From Pseudomonas brassicacearum (GTDB lineage Bacteria; Pseudomonadota; Gammaproteobacteria; Pseudomonadales; Pseudomonadaceae), in NCBI RefSeq assembly GCF_003732265.1, contig NZ_MOBK01000006.1, positions 930,001 to 994,000 on the forward strand: a DNA stretch of 64,000 nt, given 5' to 3'. Below, in pieces: positions 7,799 to 17,388 of this stretch (within the stretch, counting starts at the first letter, position 1; the number at the start of each line of letters is the position of its first letter). Position numbers and translations under genes: made by a program. The notes beneath the pieces were generated by a model, which did no database searches, had not been told where the DNA came from, and was given only the letters and a program-made list of their open reading frames with translations.

Positions 7799-10198
7799 TC
7801 AGAGCGAAGCCAACTCGGTTTCGGCTTCCTCAGCCTTCGCCGCCTTCAACTGCCGCATCTGCTCACACCCCCACAACACCCGCTCCGGGGTCGCCGGCGC
7901 ATCGATTTTCGGTTGATGCTTGTAGTCGCCAAGGCTCGCCACGGCGTCCTTGATCGCACACCACGACGCGATGCCGAGCATGAACGGCGGCTCACCCACA
8001 GCCTTGGAATGGAACACCGTGTCTTCCGGGTTCTTGCGGTTCTCCACCAGCTTCACCCGCAGGTCCAGCGGCATGTCCGCCACGGCCGGAATCTTGTAGC
8101 TGGCCGGGCCGTTGGTCATCAGTTTGCCCTTGTTGTTCCACACCAGTTCTTCCATGGTCAGCCAGCCCATGCCCTGGATGAAACCACCCTCGACCTGGCC
8201 GATGTCGATGGCCGGGTTCAGTGAGGCGCCGACGTCGTGGAGGATGTCGGTACGGAGCATCTTGTACTCGCCGGTCAGGGTGTCGACGATCACCTCGCAG
8301 CACGCGGCGCCAAAGGCGTAGTAGTAGAACGGGCGGCCACGGGCCTGGCTGCGGTCGTAGAAGATTTTCGGGGTCTTGTAGAACCCGGTGCTCGACAGCG
8401 ACACCTGGGCGAAATACGCCTGCTGGATCAGCGCTTCAAAGGTCAGGATGTGATCGCGAACCCGCACGTGACCGTTGTGGAATTCGACGTCTTCTTCGCT
8501 GACCTTGTAGTGCCGCGCGGCAAATTCGACCAGGCGCTGCTTGATGATTTCAGCGGCGTTCTGTGCCGCTTTACCGTTCAGGTCAGCACCGCTGGACGCA
8601 GCGGTCGGCGAGGTGTTTGGCACCTTGTCGGTGTTGGTCGCGGTGATCTGCACGCGGTCCATTTCCACCTGGAACACTTGCGCCACAACCTGCGCGACTT
8701 TGGTGTTCAAGCCCTGGCCCATTTCGGTGCCGCCATGGTTCAAGTGGATGCTGCCGTCGGTGTAGACGTGGATCAGCGCGCCGGCCTGGTTGAGGAAGCT
8801 CGCGGTAAACGAAATACCGAATTTCACCGGGGTCAGCGCCAGGCCTTTTTTCAGGATCGGGCTGTTGGCGTTGTAGCGACGGATCGCTTCGCGACGCTCG
8901 GCGTACTGGCTGCTTTCTTCCAGTTCGGCGGTCATTTCTTCGAGCATGTTGTGCTCGACGGTCTGGTAGTAGTGCGTGACGTTGCGCTCGGTCTTGCCGT
9001 AGTAGTTGGCCTTGCGCACCGCCAATGGATCGAGGGCCAGATGACGGGCAATCGCGTCCATCACTTCTTCAATCGCGACCATCCCTTGCGGGCCACCGAA
9101 GCCACGATACGCGGTGTTCGATGCGGTGTTGGTCTTGCAGCGGTGACCGTTGATGGTCGCGTCACCCAGGTAGTACGAGTTGTCGGCGTGGAACATCGCA
9201 CGGTCGACAATCGAGGCCGACAAGTCCGGCGAACAACCGCAGTTGCCGGCCAGTTCCAGGGCGATGCCGTGCAGGCGACCGGTGCTGTCGAAGCCGACGT
9301 CGTACTCGACGTAGAACGGGTGACGCTTGCCGGTCATCAGCATGTCTTCGACACGTGGCAGGCGCATCTTGGTCGGCTGGCCGGTGAGGTGCGCGACCAC
9401 GGCGCACAAACAGGCCGGGCTCGCGGCTTGCGTTTCCTTGCCACCGAAACCGCCGCCCATGCGACGCATGTCGACCACAATTTTGTTCATCGAAACGTCG
9501 AGCACTTCGGCGACGAGTTTCTGTACTTCAGTCGGATTCTGCGTCGAGCAGTAGACGATCATGCCGCCGTCTTCCGTCGGCATCACCGAAGAGATCTGGG
9601 TTTCGAGATAGAAGTGTTCCTGGCCGCCGATGTGCAGCGTGCCCTGGATGCGATGCTCGGCAGTCGCCAGGGCATTGGCCGAATCGCCGCGCTGATGGGT
9701 GTGGCTGTCGAGCACGAAGTGGCGTTTGCGCAGGGCTTCGACCACGTCCAGCACCGGCTCGAGATCTTCGTATTCGATGATCGCGGCCATGGCGGCCTTG
9801 CGTGCGGTTTCGAGGTCTTTGGCTGCAACGGCAAGTACCGGTTGGCCGACGAACTGCACGTCATCAATCGCCAGCAACGGGTCGCCCGGCAACAGCGGCC
9901 CAATGTCTTTCAGGCCCGGCACATCTTCATGGGTGATGGCGATGCGCACGCCTTCGAAGGCGTAGCAGGGCTTGGTGTCGATGCTGATGATTTTCGCGTG
10001 GGCGCGGTCCGACAGGCGTGCGTAAACGTGCAACTGGTTCGGAAACTCCAGGCGGTCGTCGATGTACTGCGCTTCACCGGACACGTGTTTGGCGGCGCTG
10101 TCATGCTTGACGCTGCGGCCGACACCGGTGGTCAGGTCCTTGGCGAACAGTTCAGCCAGTTCGGCTTGGGTCTTCTCTACAGCGTGATGATTAGACAT
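7799..10198 (-). CDS. xdhB: Xanthine dehydrogenase, molybdopterin-binding subunit
   Basis: 799 residues, full length for the large subunit of the two-subunit bacterial enzyme. Typical motifs are visible: MGGGFGGKE at 247-255, RGFGGPQG for cofactor and substrate binding, GTEMGQGLNTK, and near the C terminus GEPPFMLG carrying the catalytic Glu of the xanthine oxidase family. It oxidises hypoxanthine and xanthine to urate with electrons passed to XdhA. The ATG at 10196-10198 overlaps the end of xdhA by eight bases, consistent with coupled translation of the two subunits. Confidence 0.95.
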   Translation of the reverse strand: MSNHHAVEKTQAELAELFAKDLTTGVGRSVKHDSAAKHVSGEAQYIDDRLEFPNQLHVYARLSDRAHAKIISIDTKPCYAFEGVRIAITHEDVPGLKDIGPLLPGDPLLAIDDVQFVGQPVLAVAAKDLETARKAAMAAIIEYEDLEPVLDVVEALRKRHFVLDSHTHQRGDSANALATAEHRIQGTLHIGGQEHFYLETQISSVMPTEDGGMIVYCSTQNPTEVQKLVAEVLDVSMNKIVVDMRRMGGGFGGKETQAASPACLCAVVAHLTGQPTKMRLPRVEDMLMTGKRHPFYVEYDVGFDSTGRLHGIALELAGNCGCSPDLSASIVDRAMFHADNSYYLGDATINGHRCKTNTASNTAYRGFGGPQGMVAIEEVMDAIARHLALDPLAVRKANYYGKTERNVTHYYQTVEHNMLEEMTAELEESSQYAERREAIRRYNANSPILKKGLALTPVKFGISFTASFLNQAGALIHVYTDGSIHLNHGGTEMGQGLNTKVAQVVAQVFQVEMDRVQITATNTDKVPNTSPTAASSGADLNGKAAQNAAEIIKQRLVEFAARHYKVSEEDVEFHNGHVRVRDHILTFEALIQQAYFAQVSLSSTGFYKTPKIFYDRSQARGRPFYYYAFGAACCEVIVDTLTGEYKMLRTDILHDVGASLNPAIDIGQVEGGFIQGMGWLTMEELVWNNKGKLMTNGPASYKIPAVADMPLDLRVKLVENRKNPEDTVFHSKAVGEPPFMLGIASWCAIKDAVASLGDYKHQPKIDAPATPERVLWGCEQMRQLKAAKAEEAETELASL

Positions 10199-11645
10199 AA
10201 GCGGTCACCCGGGTCTCGATGTGCGGTGTTTGCAGTTCGATGAAGTATTTGCGCAGCAGGTTTTGCGCGCTGAGCAGGCGGTATTCCTTGCTGGCGCGGA
10301 AGTCCGACAGCGGGGTGAAATCTTCGGCCAGTGCAGCGCAGGCGCGTTCGACGGTGGCGTTGTTGAACGGCGCACCGAGCAATGTTTTTTCGCAGGCGCT
10401 GGCGCGTTTCGGGATGGCCGCCATGCCGCCGAAGGCGACGCGGGCATCGGCGATCACACCGTTTTCCAGACGGATCTGGAATGCGGCGCACACAGCGGAA
10501 ATATCATCGTCCAGACGCTTGGACACCTTGTAGGCGCGGAACAGTTGTTCGGCGCTGGCACGCGGCACGATGATCTTCTCGATGAACTCGCTTTCCTGGC
10601 GCGCGGTGACCCGGTAATCGATGAAGTAATCTTCCAGGGCCAGGGTGCGCCGGGTTTCGCCTTTGCACAGGACGATTTGTGCGCCCAGGGCGATCAGCAG
10701 GGGCGGTGAGTCACCGATGGGCGAGGCGTTGCCGATGTTGCCGCCGAGGGTGCCCTGGTTGCGGATCTGCAGCGAGGCAAAACGCTGCAGCAATTCACCG
10801 AAATCCGGGTACTCGGCCTTCAACGCTTCATAGCAGTCGGAGAGGGCGGTGGCAGCGCCGATTTCCAGGCGATCGTCGAAACGCTCGATGCGCTTCATCT
10901 CGGCCACGTTGCCGACGTAGATCATCACCGGCAAGGTGCGGTGGAACTGCGTGACTTCCAGCGCCAAATCCGTGCCACCAGCCAGCAGCCGCGCCTGTGG
11001 ATAAGCGTCGTAGAGGTCGGCCAGGTCGGCGACGGTCAGCGGCACCAGGCAACGTTTGTCGCCACTGTTGAGCTCGCCGATGGACGTCGGGGCAATCGCT
11101 TTCAAGCGCGCGATGGTGTCGGCTTCCCGCGCATCGAACTGGTCCGGTTGTTTGCCGCAGCAAGACTGCTCAGCGGCTTGCAGGATCGGCCGATAGCCGG
11201 TGCAACGGCACAGATTGCCGGCCAGCGCTTCGTGAGCCTTGTGAGAATCCGGTGCATCGCTGTTCTTTTGCAGGGCGAACAGCGACATGACGAAGCCCGG
11301 GGTGCAGAAGCCGCATTGCGAACCGTGGCATTCGACCATGGCTTTCTGCACGCTGTGCAGTTCGCCCTGGTGCTTGAGGTCTTCAACGCTGATCAGTTGT
11401 TTGCCGTGCAACGACGACACGAACGTCAGGCACGAGTTGAGGCTGCGATAGCGAATGTGTTCGCGGCCATCGTCATCCGTTTGCAACTCACCGACCACCA
11501 CGGTGCAGGCGCCACAGTCACCGCTGGCGCAGCCTTCTTTGGTGCCGGGTTTGCCCACATGGTCGCGCAGATAATTGAGCACGGTCAGGTTTGGGTCCAG
11601 GGCGTGCTCGCTACGGAGTTCCTGGTTAAGTAAAAACTGGATCAC
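10191..11645 (-). CDS. xdhA: Xanthine dehydrogenase small subunit (2Fe-2S and FAD)
   Basis: 484 residues with a GTG start at 11645. The N-terminal plant-type ferredoxin domain has Cys39, Cys44, Cys47 and Cys72; the second 2Fe-2S domain has Cys111, Cys114, Cys146 and Cys148 (CGFCTPG and CRCTGYRP). The FAD domain follows (LLAGGTDLALEV; GTLGGNIGNASPIGD), then a CO-dehydrogenase flavoprotein C-terminal domain. It passes electrons from the molybdenum centre in XdhB to NAD+. First gene of the purine operon; its promoter must lie in the divergent gap to gntR, where two repeats resembling operators are found. Confidence 0.95.
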   Translation of the reverse strand: MIQFLLNQELRSEHALDPNLTVLNYLRDHVGKPGTKEGCASGDCGACTVVVGELQTDDDGREHIRYRSLNSCLTFVSSLHGKQLISVEDLKHQGELHSVQKAMVECHGSQCGFCTPGFVMSLFALQKNSDAPDSHKAHEALAGNLCRCTGYRPILQAAEQSCCGKQPDQFDAREADTIARLKAIAPTSIGELNSGDKRCLVPLTVADLADLYDAYPQARLLAGGTDLALEVTQFHRTLPVMIYVGNVAEMKRIERFDDRLEIGAATALSDCYEALKAEYPDFGELLQRFASLQIRNQGTLGGNIGNASPIGDSPPLLIALGAQIVLCKGETRRTLALEDYFIDYRVTARQESEFIEKIIVPRASAEQLFRAYKVSKRLDDDISAVCAAFQIRLENGVIADARVAFGGMAAIPKRASACEKTLLGAPFNNATVERACAALAEDFTPLSDFRASKEYRLLSAQNLLRKYFIELQTPHIETRVTAYV

Positions 11646-11703
11646 GGAAGGCCTCGCAGACTCATTATTGTTGTTAACCGACTTGAACCGAATTTAGCAG
11701 GTC

Positions 11704-11740
11704 TGACTTTTCGGTCAATGATTTTCTGACTTAAAGGTCA
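11704..11740. promoter_or_regulatory. Tandem TGAC-N6-GTCA repeats in the xdhA-gntR divergent region
   Basis: Two copies of CTGACTT-N3-GGTCA occur at 11703-11717 and 11726-11740. Each is an inverted repeat TGAC-N6-GTCA, and the copies are 23 bases apart, about two helical turns, so both would face the same side of DNA. They lie about 60-95 bases upstream of the xdhA start and 170-210 bases upstream of the second gntR. Binding by that regulator is an inference. Confidence 0.5.
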
Positions 11741-11911
11741 GGAAATAGCATTTTGTCGGCAAACACCTCATTGCTTCAGTATTGACCCTCACGCACACAC
11801 CTGCTTTTTTGCTTGAATCGTGCCAAAACCGCCGAGTGGGCCCTGCGCCATGACCTATCAACTGGGTTACACTGCGCCGCTTGTGCAGATCGAAGAGTTT
11901 GAAGGACAACC

Positions 11912-12571
11912 ATGACGTTCAAGGCGCCGGACAGCCTCGCCGAGCAAATCGCTCACCACCTCGCCGAACGCATCATTCGCGGCGAAATGAAGCCCGGGGA
12001 GCGCATTCAGGAACAGAAGGTCACGCTGGCCCTCAATGTCAGCCGTGGCTCGGTCCGTGAAGCCTTGCTGATCCTCGAGCGTCGCCACCTGATCGCGATC
12101 CTGCCGCGACGGGGCGCCCATGTCACCGAACTCACGGCGCACAAGGTCCAGAGCCTGTGCACGCTGATGAGCGAGTTGTACATCTTGCTCGGTAACGCCG
12201 TGGCCAGCGGCTGGAAAGTCCAGGCCGACATGGCGCCGTTCGTGCAGATCCAGCAACGCCTGGCCGCCAGCTACGAGCGTCAGGACATCCGCACCTTCGT
12301 CGACGACAGCTTCAACGTAATGCGCGCCGCGTACCCGTTCGCCAACAACCCGTACTTGCAGGAAACCGTCGAGAATCTGCAGCCGGCCATGAGCCGCGCG
12401 TATTTCCTCGCCCTCGACCAGCGCAAGGCGTCGATGAGCGAATTTCTCGAACTGTTCGAGCGCCTGCTCGCTGCCGTGCTGGCCCGTGACTTTCCGCAGA
12501 TCCGCGAAGTGCTGACGGCGTATGCCCAGCGCAGCGCCGATCTGGTGGTTTCTGCCCTGACGGACGCTTAA
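11912..12571 (+). CDS. GntR family transcriptional regulator, FCD subfamily
   Basis: 219 residues. The winged-helix domain is at about residues 5-75 (GERIQEQKVTLALNVSRGSV is the helix-turn-helix region), followed by a helical FCD-type effector domain (residues 80-215) that lacks some of the His residues used for metal binding in the better-conserved members. The ATG has GAAGGA upstream. It is divergent from xdhA, which makes it the prime candidate regulator of the purine operon. Its stop codon is two bases from the GTG start of smc, so it is the first gene of a gntR-smc-zipA-ligA run. Confidence 0.88.
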   Translation: MTFKAPDSLAEQIAHHLAERIIRGEMKPGERIQEQKVTLALNVSRGSVREALLILERRHLIAILPRRGAHVTELTAHKVQSLCTLMSELYILLGNAVASGWKVQADMAPFVQIQQRLAASYERQDIRTFVDDSFNVMRAAYPFANNPYLQETVENLQPAMSRAYFLALDQRKASMSEFLELFERLLAAVLARDFPQIREVLTAYAQRSADLVVSALTDA

Positions 12572-12573
12572 GC

Positions 12574-15500
12574 GTGCGGCTCAAATGCATCAAACTGGCG
12601 GGGTTCAAATCCTTCGTCGACCCGACCACGGTGAACTTCCCCAGCAACATGGCGGCAGTGGTCGGGCCCAATGGTTGCGGCAAGTCGAACATCATCGACG
12701 CCGTGCGTTGGGTGATGGGCGAAAGCTCGGCCAAGAACTTGCGCGGCGAGTCGATGACCGACGTCATCTTCAACGGTTCGACCAGCCGTAAACCGGTGAG
12801 TCAGGCCAGCATCGAGCTGGTGTTCGATAACTCCGACGGCACGCTGCTCGGCGAATACGCCGCCTATGCGGAAATCTCCATTCGCCGCAAAGTGACCCGC
12901 GACAGCCAGACCACTTATTACCTCAACGGCACCAAATGCCGTCGTCGCGACATCACCGACATCTTCCTCGGCACCGGCCTCGGCCCGCGCAGCTACTCGA
13001 TCATCGAGCAGGGGATGATCTCCAAGCTGATCGAGTCCAAGCCCGAAGACCTGCGCAACTTTATTGAAGAAGCGGCGGGCATCTCCAAGTACAAGGAGCG
13101 CCGGCGCGAGACTGAAAACCGCATCCGTCGCACCCACGAAAACCTGGCGCGCCTGACCGACTTGCGTGAAGAGCTTGAGCGTCAGCTCGAACGCTTGCAC
13201 CGTCAGGCCGAAGCCGCGAAAAAGTATCAGGAATACAAAGGCGAAGAGCGCCAGCTCAAGGCCCAGTTGTCAGCCTTGCGCTGGCAGGCGCTGAACGAAC
13301 AGGTCGGTCAGCGCGAAGCGGTAATCGGCAACCAGGAAGTCACCTTCGAAGCGCTGGTCGCCGAGCAACGCAACGCCGATGCCGCCATCGAACGCTTCCG
13401 GGACGGGCACCATGACCTGTCCGAACGCTTCAATCTGGTGCAAGGGCGCTTCTATTCGGTCGGTGGCGACATCGCCCGGGTCGAGCAGAGCATCCAGCAC
13501 GGTCAGCAGCGTCTGCGTCAGTTGCAGGACGATCTGAAAGAAGCCGAGCGCGCACGTCTGGAAACCGAATCGCATCTCGGTCACGACCGCACACTGTTGC
13601 TGACCCTCGGCGAAGAACTCGACATGCTCACGCCAGAGCAGGAAGTCACCAGCGCCGCCGCCGAAGAAGCCGCTGCCGCGCTGGAAGAATCCGAAACCAC
13701 CATGCACGGCTGGCAGGAGCAGTGGGACACGTTCAACCTGACCGCCGCCGAGCCGCGTCGCCAATCCGAAGTGCAGCAGTCACGCATCCAGCAGCTGGAA
13801 ACCAGCATGGAGCGTCTGGCCGACCGGCAGAAGCGTCTCGGCGAAGAGCGCGCGTTGCTCTCGGCGGACCCGGAAGACGCGGCGATCATGGAACTCAGCG
13901 AGCAGTTGGCCGCCAGTGAAGCCACGCTTGAAGATTTGCAGGCCAGCGAAGAAGCCCAGGTCGAACGCCTTGAGCAACTGCGTCAGGAATTGCAACTCGC
14001 GTTGCACAATCAGCAGCAGGCGCAAGGCGATTTGCAGCGCCTCAACGGTCGTCTCGCCTCACTTGAAGCCTTGCAGCAAGCTGCGCTCGATCCGGGCACC
14101 GGCACCGCCGAATGGTTGCGTGAGCAGCATCTGGCGGATCGCCCGCGCCTGGCCGAAGGGCTGAAGGTGGAAGCAGGTTGGGAGCTGGCGGTGGAAACCG
14201 TGCTCGGCGCCGACCTGCAAGCGGTGCTGGTCGATGATTTCGGCGACTTCGATCTGGCTGGTTTTGTTCAGGGCGATTTGCGCTTGCTCAGCCCGGCCAC
14301 TGATGGCGTGCGCGTGCCGGGCAGCTTGCTCGACAAGGTCGAGGCGCAGATCGATCTGTCGCCGTGGCTGGGGCAGGTCAAACCGGTCGACAGCCTCGAA
14401 CAGGCGCTGGCGTTGCGCAGTCAATTGACCGCTGGGCAGAGTCTGATCAGCCATGATGGTTACTGGGTCGGTCGGCACTTTTTACGCGTGCGACGGGCCA
14501 GCGAAGCCGAAAGCGGTGTACTCGCGCGCGGTCAGGAAATCCAGCGCTTGACCGAGGAGCGTGAAGAGCGCGAAGCCACGGTCGAGACCCTGGAAACCCA
14601 ACTTCAGACGCTCAGGGCGCAACAGCGTCAGCAGGAAAACGGTCGCGAGCATCTGCGCCGACTGCTGCAAGACGAAGCGCGTCAGCAAGGTGAGTTGAAA
14701 GCTCAACTGTCCGCCGGCAAAGCCAAGGCTGAACAGCTGACGCTGCGTCGTACGCGCCTCGACGAAGAGCTCGCGGAACTGAGCGAACAGCGTGCGCTGG
14801 AACACGAAAACATTGGCGAAGCGCGCCTGCAATTGCAGGAAGCCCTCGACGCCATGGCGCTCGACACCGAGCAGCGTGAGTTGCTGCTGGCCCAGCGCGA
14901 CAGCTTGCGCGAGCGCCTCGATCGGGTGCGCCAGGAAGCCCGGCAGCACAAGGATCATGCGCATCAACTCGCGGTGCGTCTCGGCTCGCTCAAGGCGCAA
15001 CACGACTCGACGCGTCAGGCGTTGGAACGGCTGGAAATGCAGTCCGAGCGTCTGACCGAAAAACGCGAACAGCTCAGCCTCAATCTGGAAGAGGGTGAGG
15101 CGCCGCTGGAAGAGCTGCGGCTGAAACTGGAAGAACTGCTCGACAAGCGCATGACCGTCGACGAAGAACTCAAGACCGCGCAGATCGCCCTGGAAGACGC
15201 TGACCGTGAACTGCGTGATGCGGAAAAACGGCGTAACCAGGCCGAGCAGCAGTCGCAGTTGATTCGCGGCCAGATGGAAACCCAGCGCATGGAATGGCAA
15301 GCCCTGACCGTGCGCCGCAAGACCCTCGAAGATCAATTGCTGGAAGACGGCTACGACCTGCACGGCGTGCTTGCCACGCTGACGGCCGAGGCGAACGAGA
15401 AGGACGCCGAAGAAGAACTCGAACGCATTGCCGCGCGCATTCAGCGTCTCGGTGCGATCAACCTCGCGGCCATCGACGAATACCAGCAACAATCCGAGCG

Positions 15501-16062
15501 TAAACGTTATCTGGATGCGCAGAACGATGATCTGGTGGAAGCGCTGGACACGCTCGAGAACGTGATTCGCAAGATCGACAAGGAAACCCGCAACCGCTTC
15601 AAAGATACCTTTGATCAGATCAATGGCGGTTTACAGGCGCTTTTCCCAAAAGTTTTCGGTGGAGGGCGCGCGTATTTGGAACTGACGGGCGAAGATCTAC
15701 TCGATACAGGGGTAACGATCATGGCGCAGCCGCCAGGGAAGAAGAACAGCACCATCCATTTGCTCTCCGGTGGCGAAAAAGCCCTGACCGCATTGGCGCT
15801 GGTTTTTGCGATCTTCAAGTTGAACCCGGCGCCGTTCTGCATGCTCGATGAAGTTGACGCACCGCTGGATGACGCTAACGTTGGACGCTACGCACGGCTG
15901 GTCAAGGAAATGTCGCAGACGGTGCAGTTCATCTACATCACCCACAACAAGATCGCCATGGAAATGGCCGATCAACTGATGGGTGTGACGATGCACGAAC
16001 CGGGTTGCTCGCGTCTGGTGGCAGTGGATGTCGAGGAGGCGATGGCGATGGTGGACGCCTGA
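12574..16062 (+). CDS. smc: Chromosome segregation protein SMC
   Basis: 1162 residues with a GTG start. Walker A GPNGCGKS at 31-38, long coiled coils at about 165-500 and 650-1000, a hinge domain about 510-640, the ABC signature LSGGEK at 1064-1069 and Walker B CMLDEVD at 1089-1095. It is the ATPase core of the bacterial condensin complex with ScpA and ScpB, which are not in this window. Only two bases separate it from the GntR gene, so its expression may depend on that promoter or on one inside gntR. The zipA gene follows after 258 bases. Confidence 0.96.
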   Translation: MRLKCIKLAGFKSFVDPTTVNFPSNMAAVVGPNGCGKSNIIDAVRWVMGESSAKNLRGESMTDVIFNGSTSRKPVSQASIELVFDNSDGTLLGEYAAYAEISIRRKVTRDSQTTYYLNGTKCRRRDITDIFLGTGLGPRSYSIIEQGMISKLIESKPEDLRNFIEEAAGISKYKERRRETENRIRRTHENLARLTDLREELERQLERLHRQAEAAKKYQEYKGEERQLKAQLSALRWQALNEQVGQREAVIGNQEVTFEALVAEQRNADAAIERFRDGHHDLSERFNLVQGRFYSVGGDIARVEQSIQHGQQRLRQLQDDLKEAERARLETESHLGHDRTLLLTLGEELDMLTPEQEVTSAAAEEAAAALEESETTMHGWQEQWDTFNLTAAEPRRQSEVQQSRIQQLETSMERLADRQKRLGEERALLSADPEDAAIMELSEQLAASEATLEDLQASEEAQVERLEQLRQELQLALHNQQQAQGDLQRLNGRLASLEALQQAALDPGTGTAEWLREQHLADRPRLAEGLKVEAGWELAVETVLGADLQAVLVDDFGDFDLAGFVQGDLRLLSPATDGVRVPGSLLDKVEAQIDLSPWLGQVKPVDSLEQALALRSQLTAGQSLISHDGYWVGRHFLRVRRASEAESGVLARGQEIQRLTEEREEREATVETLETQLQTLRAQQRQQENGREHLRRLLQDEARQQGELKAQLSAGKAKAEQLTLRRTRLDEELAELSEQRALEHENIGEARLQLQEALDAMALDTEQRELLLAQRDSLRERLDRVRQEARQHKDHAHQLAVRLGSLKAQHDSTRQALERLEMQSERLTEKREQLSLNLEEGEAPLEELRLKLEELLDKRMTVDEELKTAQIALEDADRELRDAEKRRNQAEQQSQLIRGQMETQRMEWQALTVRRKTLEDQLLEDGYDLHGVLATLTAEANEKDAEEELERIAARIQRLGAINLAAIDEYQQQSERKRYLDAQNDDLVEALDTLENVIRKIDKETRNRFKDTFDQINGGLQALFPKVFGGGRAYLELTGEDLLDTGVTIMAQPPGKKNSTIHLLSGGEKALTALALVFAIFKLNPAPFCMLDEVDAPLDDANVGRYARLVKEMSQTVQFIYITHNKIAMEMADQLMGVTMHEPGCSRLVAVDVEEAMAMVDA

Positions 16063-16262
16063 GTCGGCGTCTGTAGGACGGGTATTGCCAGGCCGTAGGA
16101 CGTTTTTACCGGGTCTTACTTGCTGGCCAATCGACATATTCGCTAAAGCCATGGTGACAGACGGTGTAAAGTTGCCTTTGGTCGTGCTAGTTTAATGTCA
16201 ATTTTTCGTATACGTGGGCAAAACGCCTGTCAGAACATAGAGTTGGCGCCACGTTTTAAAGC

Positions 16263-16290
16263 GGTTTACGAGTTGTAAACCCCTTATTTT
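16263..16290 (+). terminator. Weak hairpin between smc and zipA
   Basis: A seven-base-pair stem GGTTTAC/GTAAACC with a five-base loop, followed by CCTTATTTTT. It could end part of smc transcription or act as a leader element for zipA. No clear promoter was recognised in the 258-base gap. Confidence 0.4.
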
Positions 16291-16320
16291 TCAGCATTTT
16301 TTATAGAGGCACGGGATTAC

Positions 16321-17175
16321 ATGGAAATCGGTCTGCGCGAGTGGCTGATCGTCATCGGCATTATTGTCATTGCCGGTATTCTTTTTGATGGCTGGCGCCG
16401 TATGCGCGGCGGCAAGGGAAAACTGAAATTCCGTCTTGACCGAAGTTTGTCCAATCTGCCGGACGAGGACACCAGCGCCGAGCTGTTGGGCCCGCCCCGT
16501 GTGCTGGACACGCACAAAGAACCGCAACTGGACGAGCACGATCTGCCGTCGGTGAGCATGCCTGCCCGTGAACCGCGTGAGTCGGGTTCCAAGCGCGGCA
16601 AGCGTGGCCATGGCGAACCGTCGCAGGGCGACATGAACCTCAGCCTGGATCTGGATGGCGGCCCGAGCTTCAGCAGCCGCGACGACGATTTCCCGGATGA
16701 CACCAAAGCCTCGCCAGCGGTCACTGAAAAAGATCAGCCACAAGCTGAAGAAGTGCTGGTGATCAGCGTGATCTGCCGCGACGCCGCTGGTTTCAAAGGC
16801 CCGGCGCTGTTGCAGAACATTCTGGAAAGCGGTTTGCGTTTCGGCGAGATGGACATCTTCCACCGCCACGAAAGCATGGCCGGTAATGGCGAAGTCCTGT
16901 TCTCCATGGCCAATGCGGTCAAGCCGGGCATCTTCGATCTGGACGACATCGACCACTTCAGCACCCCGGCCGTGAGCTTCTTCCTCGGTCTGCCTGGCCC
17001 GCGTCATCCGAAGCAAGCCTTCGACGTGATGGTGGCCGCAGCGCGCAAACTGTCCCAGGAGCTGAACGGCGAACTGAAAGACGACCAGCGCAGCGTGCTG
17101 ACCGCCCAGACGATTGAGCATTACCGTCAGCGCATCGTTGAGTTCGAACGCCGCGCGTTGACCCAGAAGCGTTGA
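16321..17175 (+). CDS. zipA: Cell division protein ZipA
   Basis: 284 residues. A single membrane helix near the N terminus (about residues 7-24, LREWLIVIGIIVIAGILFDG) follows a very short periplasmic tail. Next comes a charged, low-complexity linker (30-145) and a globular C-terminal ZipA domain (about 148-275) that binds the C-terminal tail of FtsZ and tethers the Z-ring to the membrane. The gene order smc-zipA-ligA is standard in Pseudomonas. The linker is rich in Asp, Pro and Ser and is not expected to be conserved. Confidence 0.95.
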   Translation: MEIGLREWLIVIGIIVIAGILFDGWRRMRGGKGKLKFRLDRSLSNLPDEDTSAELLGPPRVLDTHKEPQLDEHDLPSVSMPAREPRESGSKRGKRGHGEPSQGDMNLSLDLDGGPSFSSRDDDFPDDTKASPAVTEKDQPQAEEVLVISVICRDAAGFKGPALLQNILESGLRFGEMDIFHRHESMAGNGEVLFSMANAVKPGIFDLDDIDHFSTPAVSFFLGLPGPRHPKQAFDVMVAAARKLSQELNGELKDDQRSVLTAQTIEHYRQRIVEFERRALTQKR

Positions 17176-17197
17176 TATAAAAGTCGGAGCGGGCTCT

Positions 17198-17312
17198 TGT
17201 GGCGAGGGAGCTTGCTCCCGCTGGGCTGCGAAGCGGCCCTTATTCCGATACACCGCATGCGCTGATTTTACGACGGCTTCGCCGCCGACCGGGAGCAAGC
17301 TCCCTCGCCACA
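17198..17312. repeat. REP-like doublet, GTGGCGAGGGAGCTTGCTCCC family
   Basis: Arms TGTGGCGAGGGAGCTTGCTC and its complement flank a central segment containing a second small inverted pair (CTGCGAAGCGG...). It lies between zipA and ligA. This is a second repeat family, also present at 19756 and, with GGGGGCTTGCCCCC, at 56398. Confidence 0.88.
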
Positions 17313-17347
17313 GTGTCCATAGCTTTAAGCTACTGTATTTAAGAATT

Positions 17348-17369
17348 GAGCAGCCTCGGCTGCTCTTTT
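17348..17369 (+). terminator. Hairpin between zipA and ligA
   Basis: Stem GAGCAGCC/GGCTGCTC with a two-base loop and four T, ending 19 bases before the ligA start. It may end zipA transcription or attenuate ligA; the short T-run makes it a moderate terminator. Confidence 0.6.
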
Positions 17370-17388
17370 GCTTTATGAGAGAACACCC

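Noticed and set aside
8237..10243. 668-codon open frame opposite xdhB
   Set aside because: Antisense shadow of a well-supported gene; no domain motifs.
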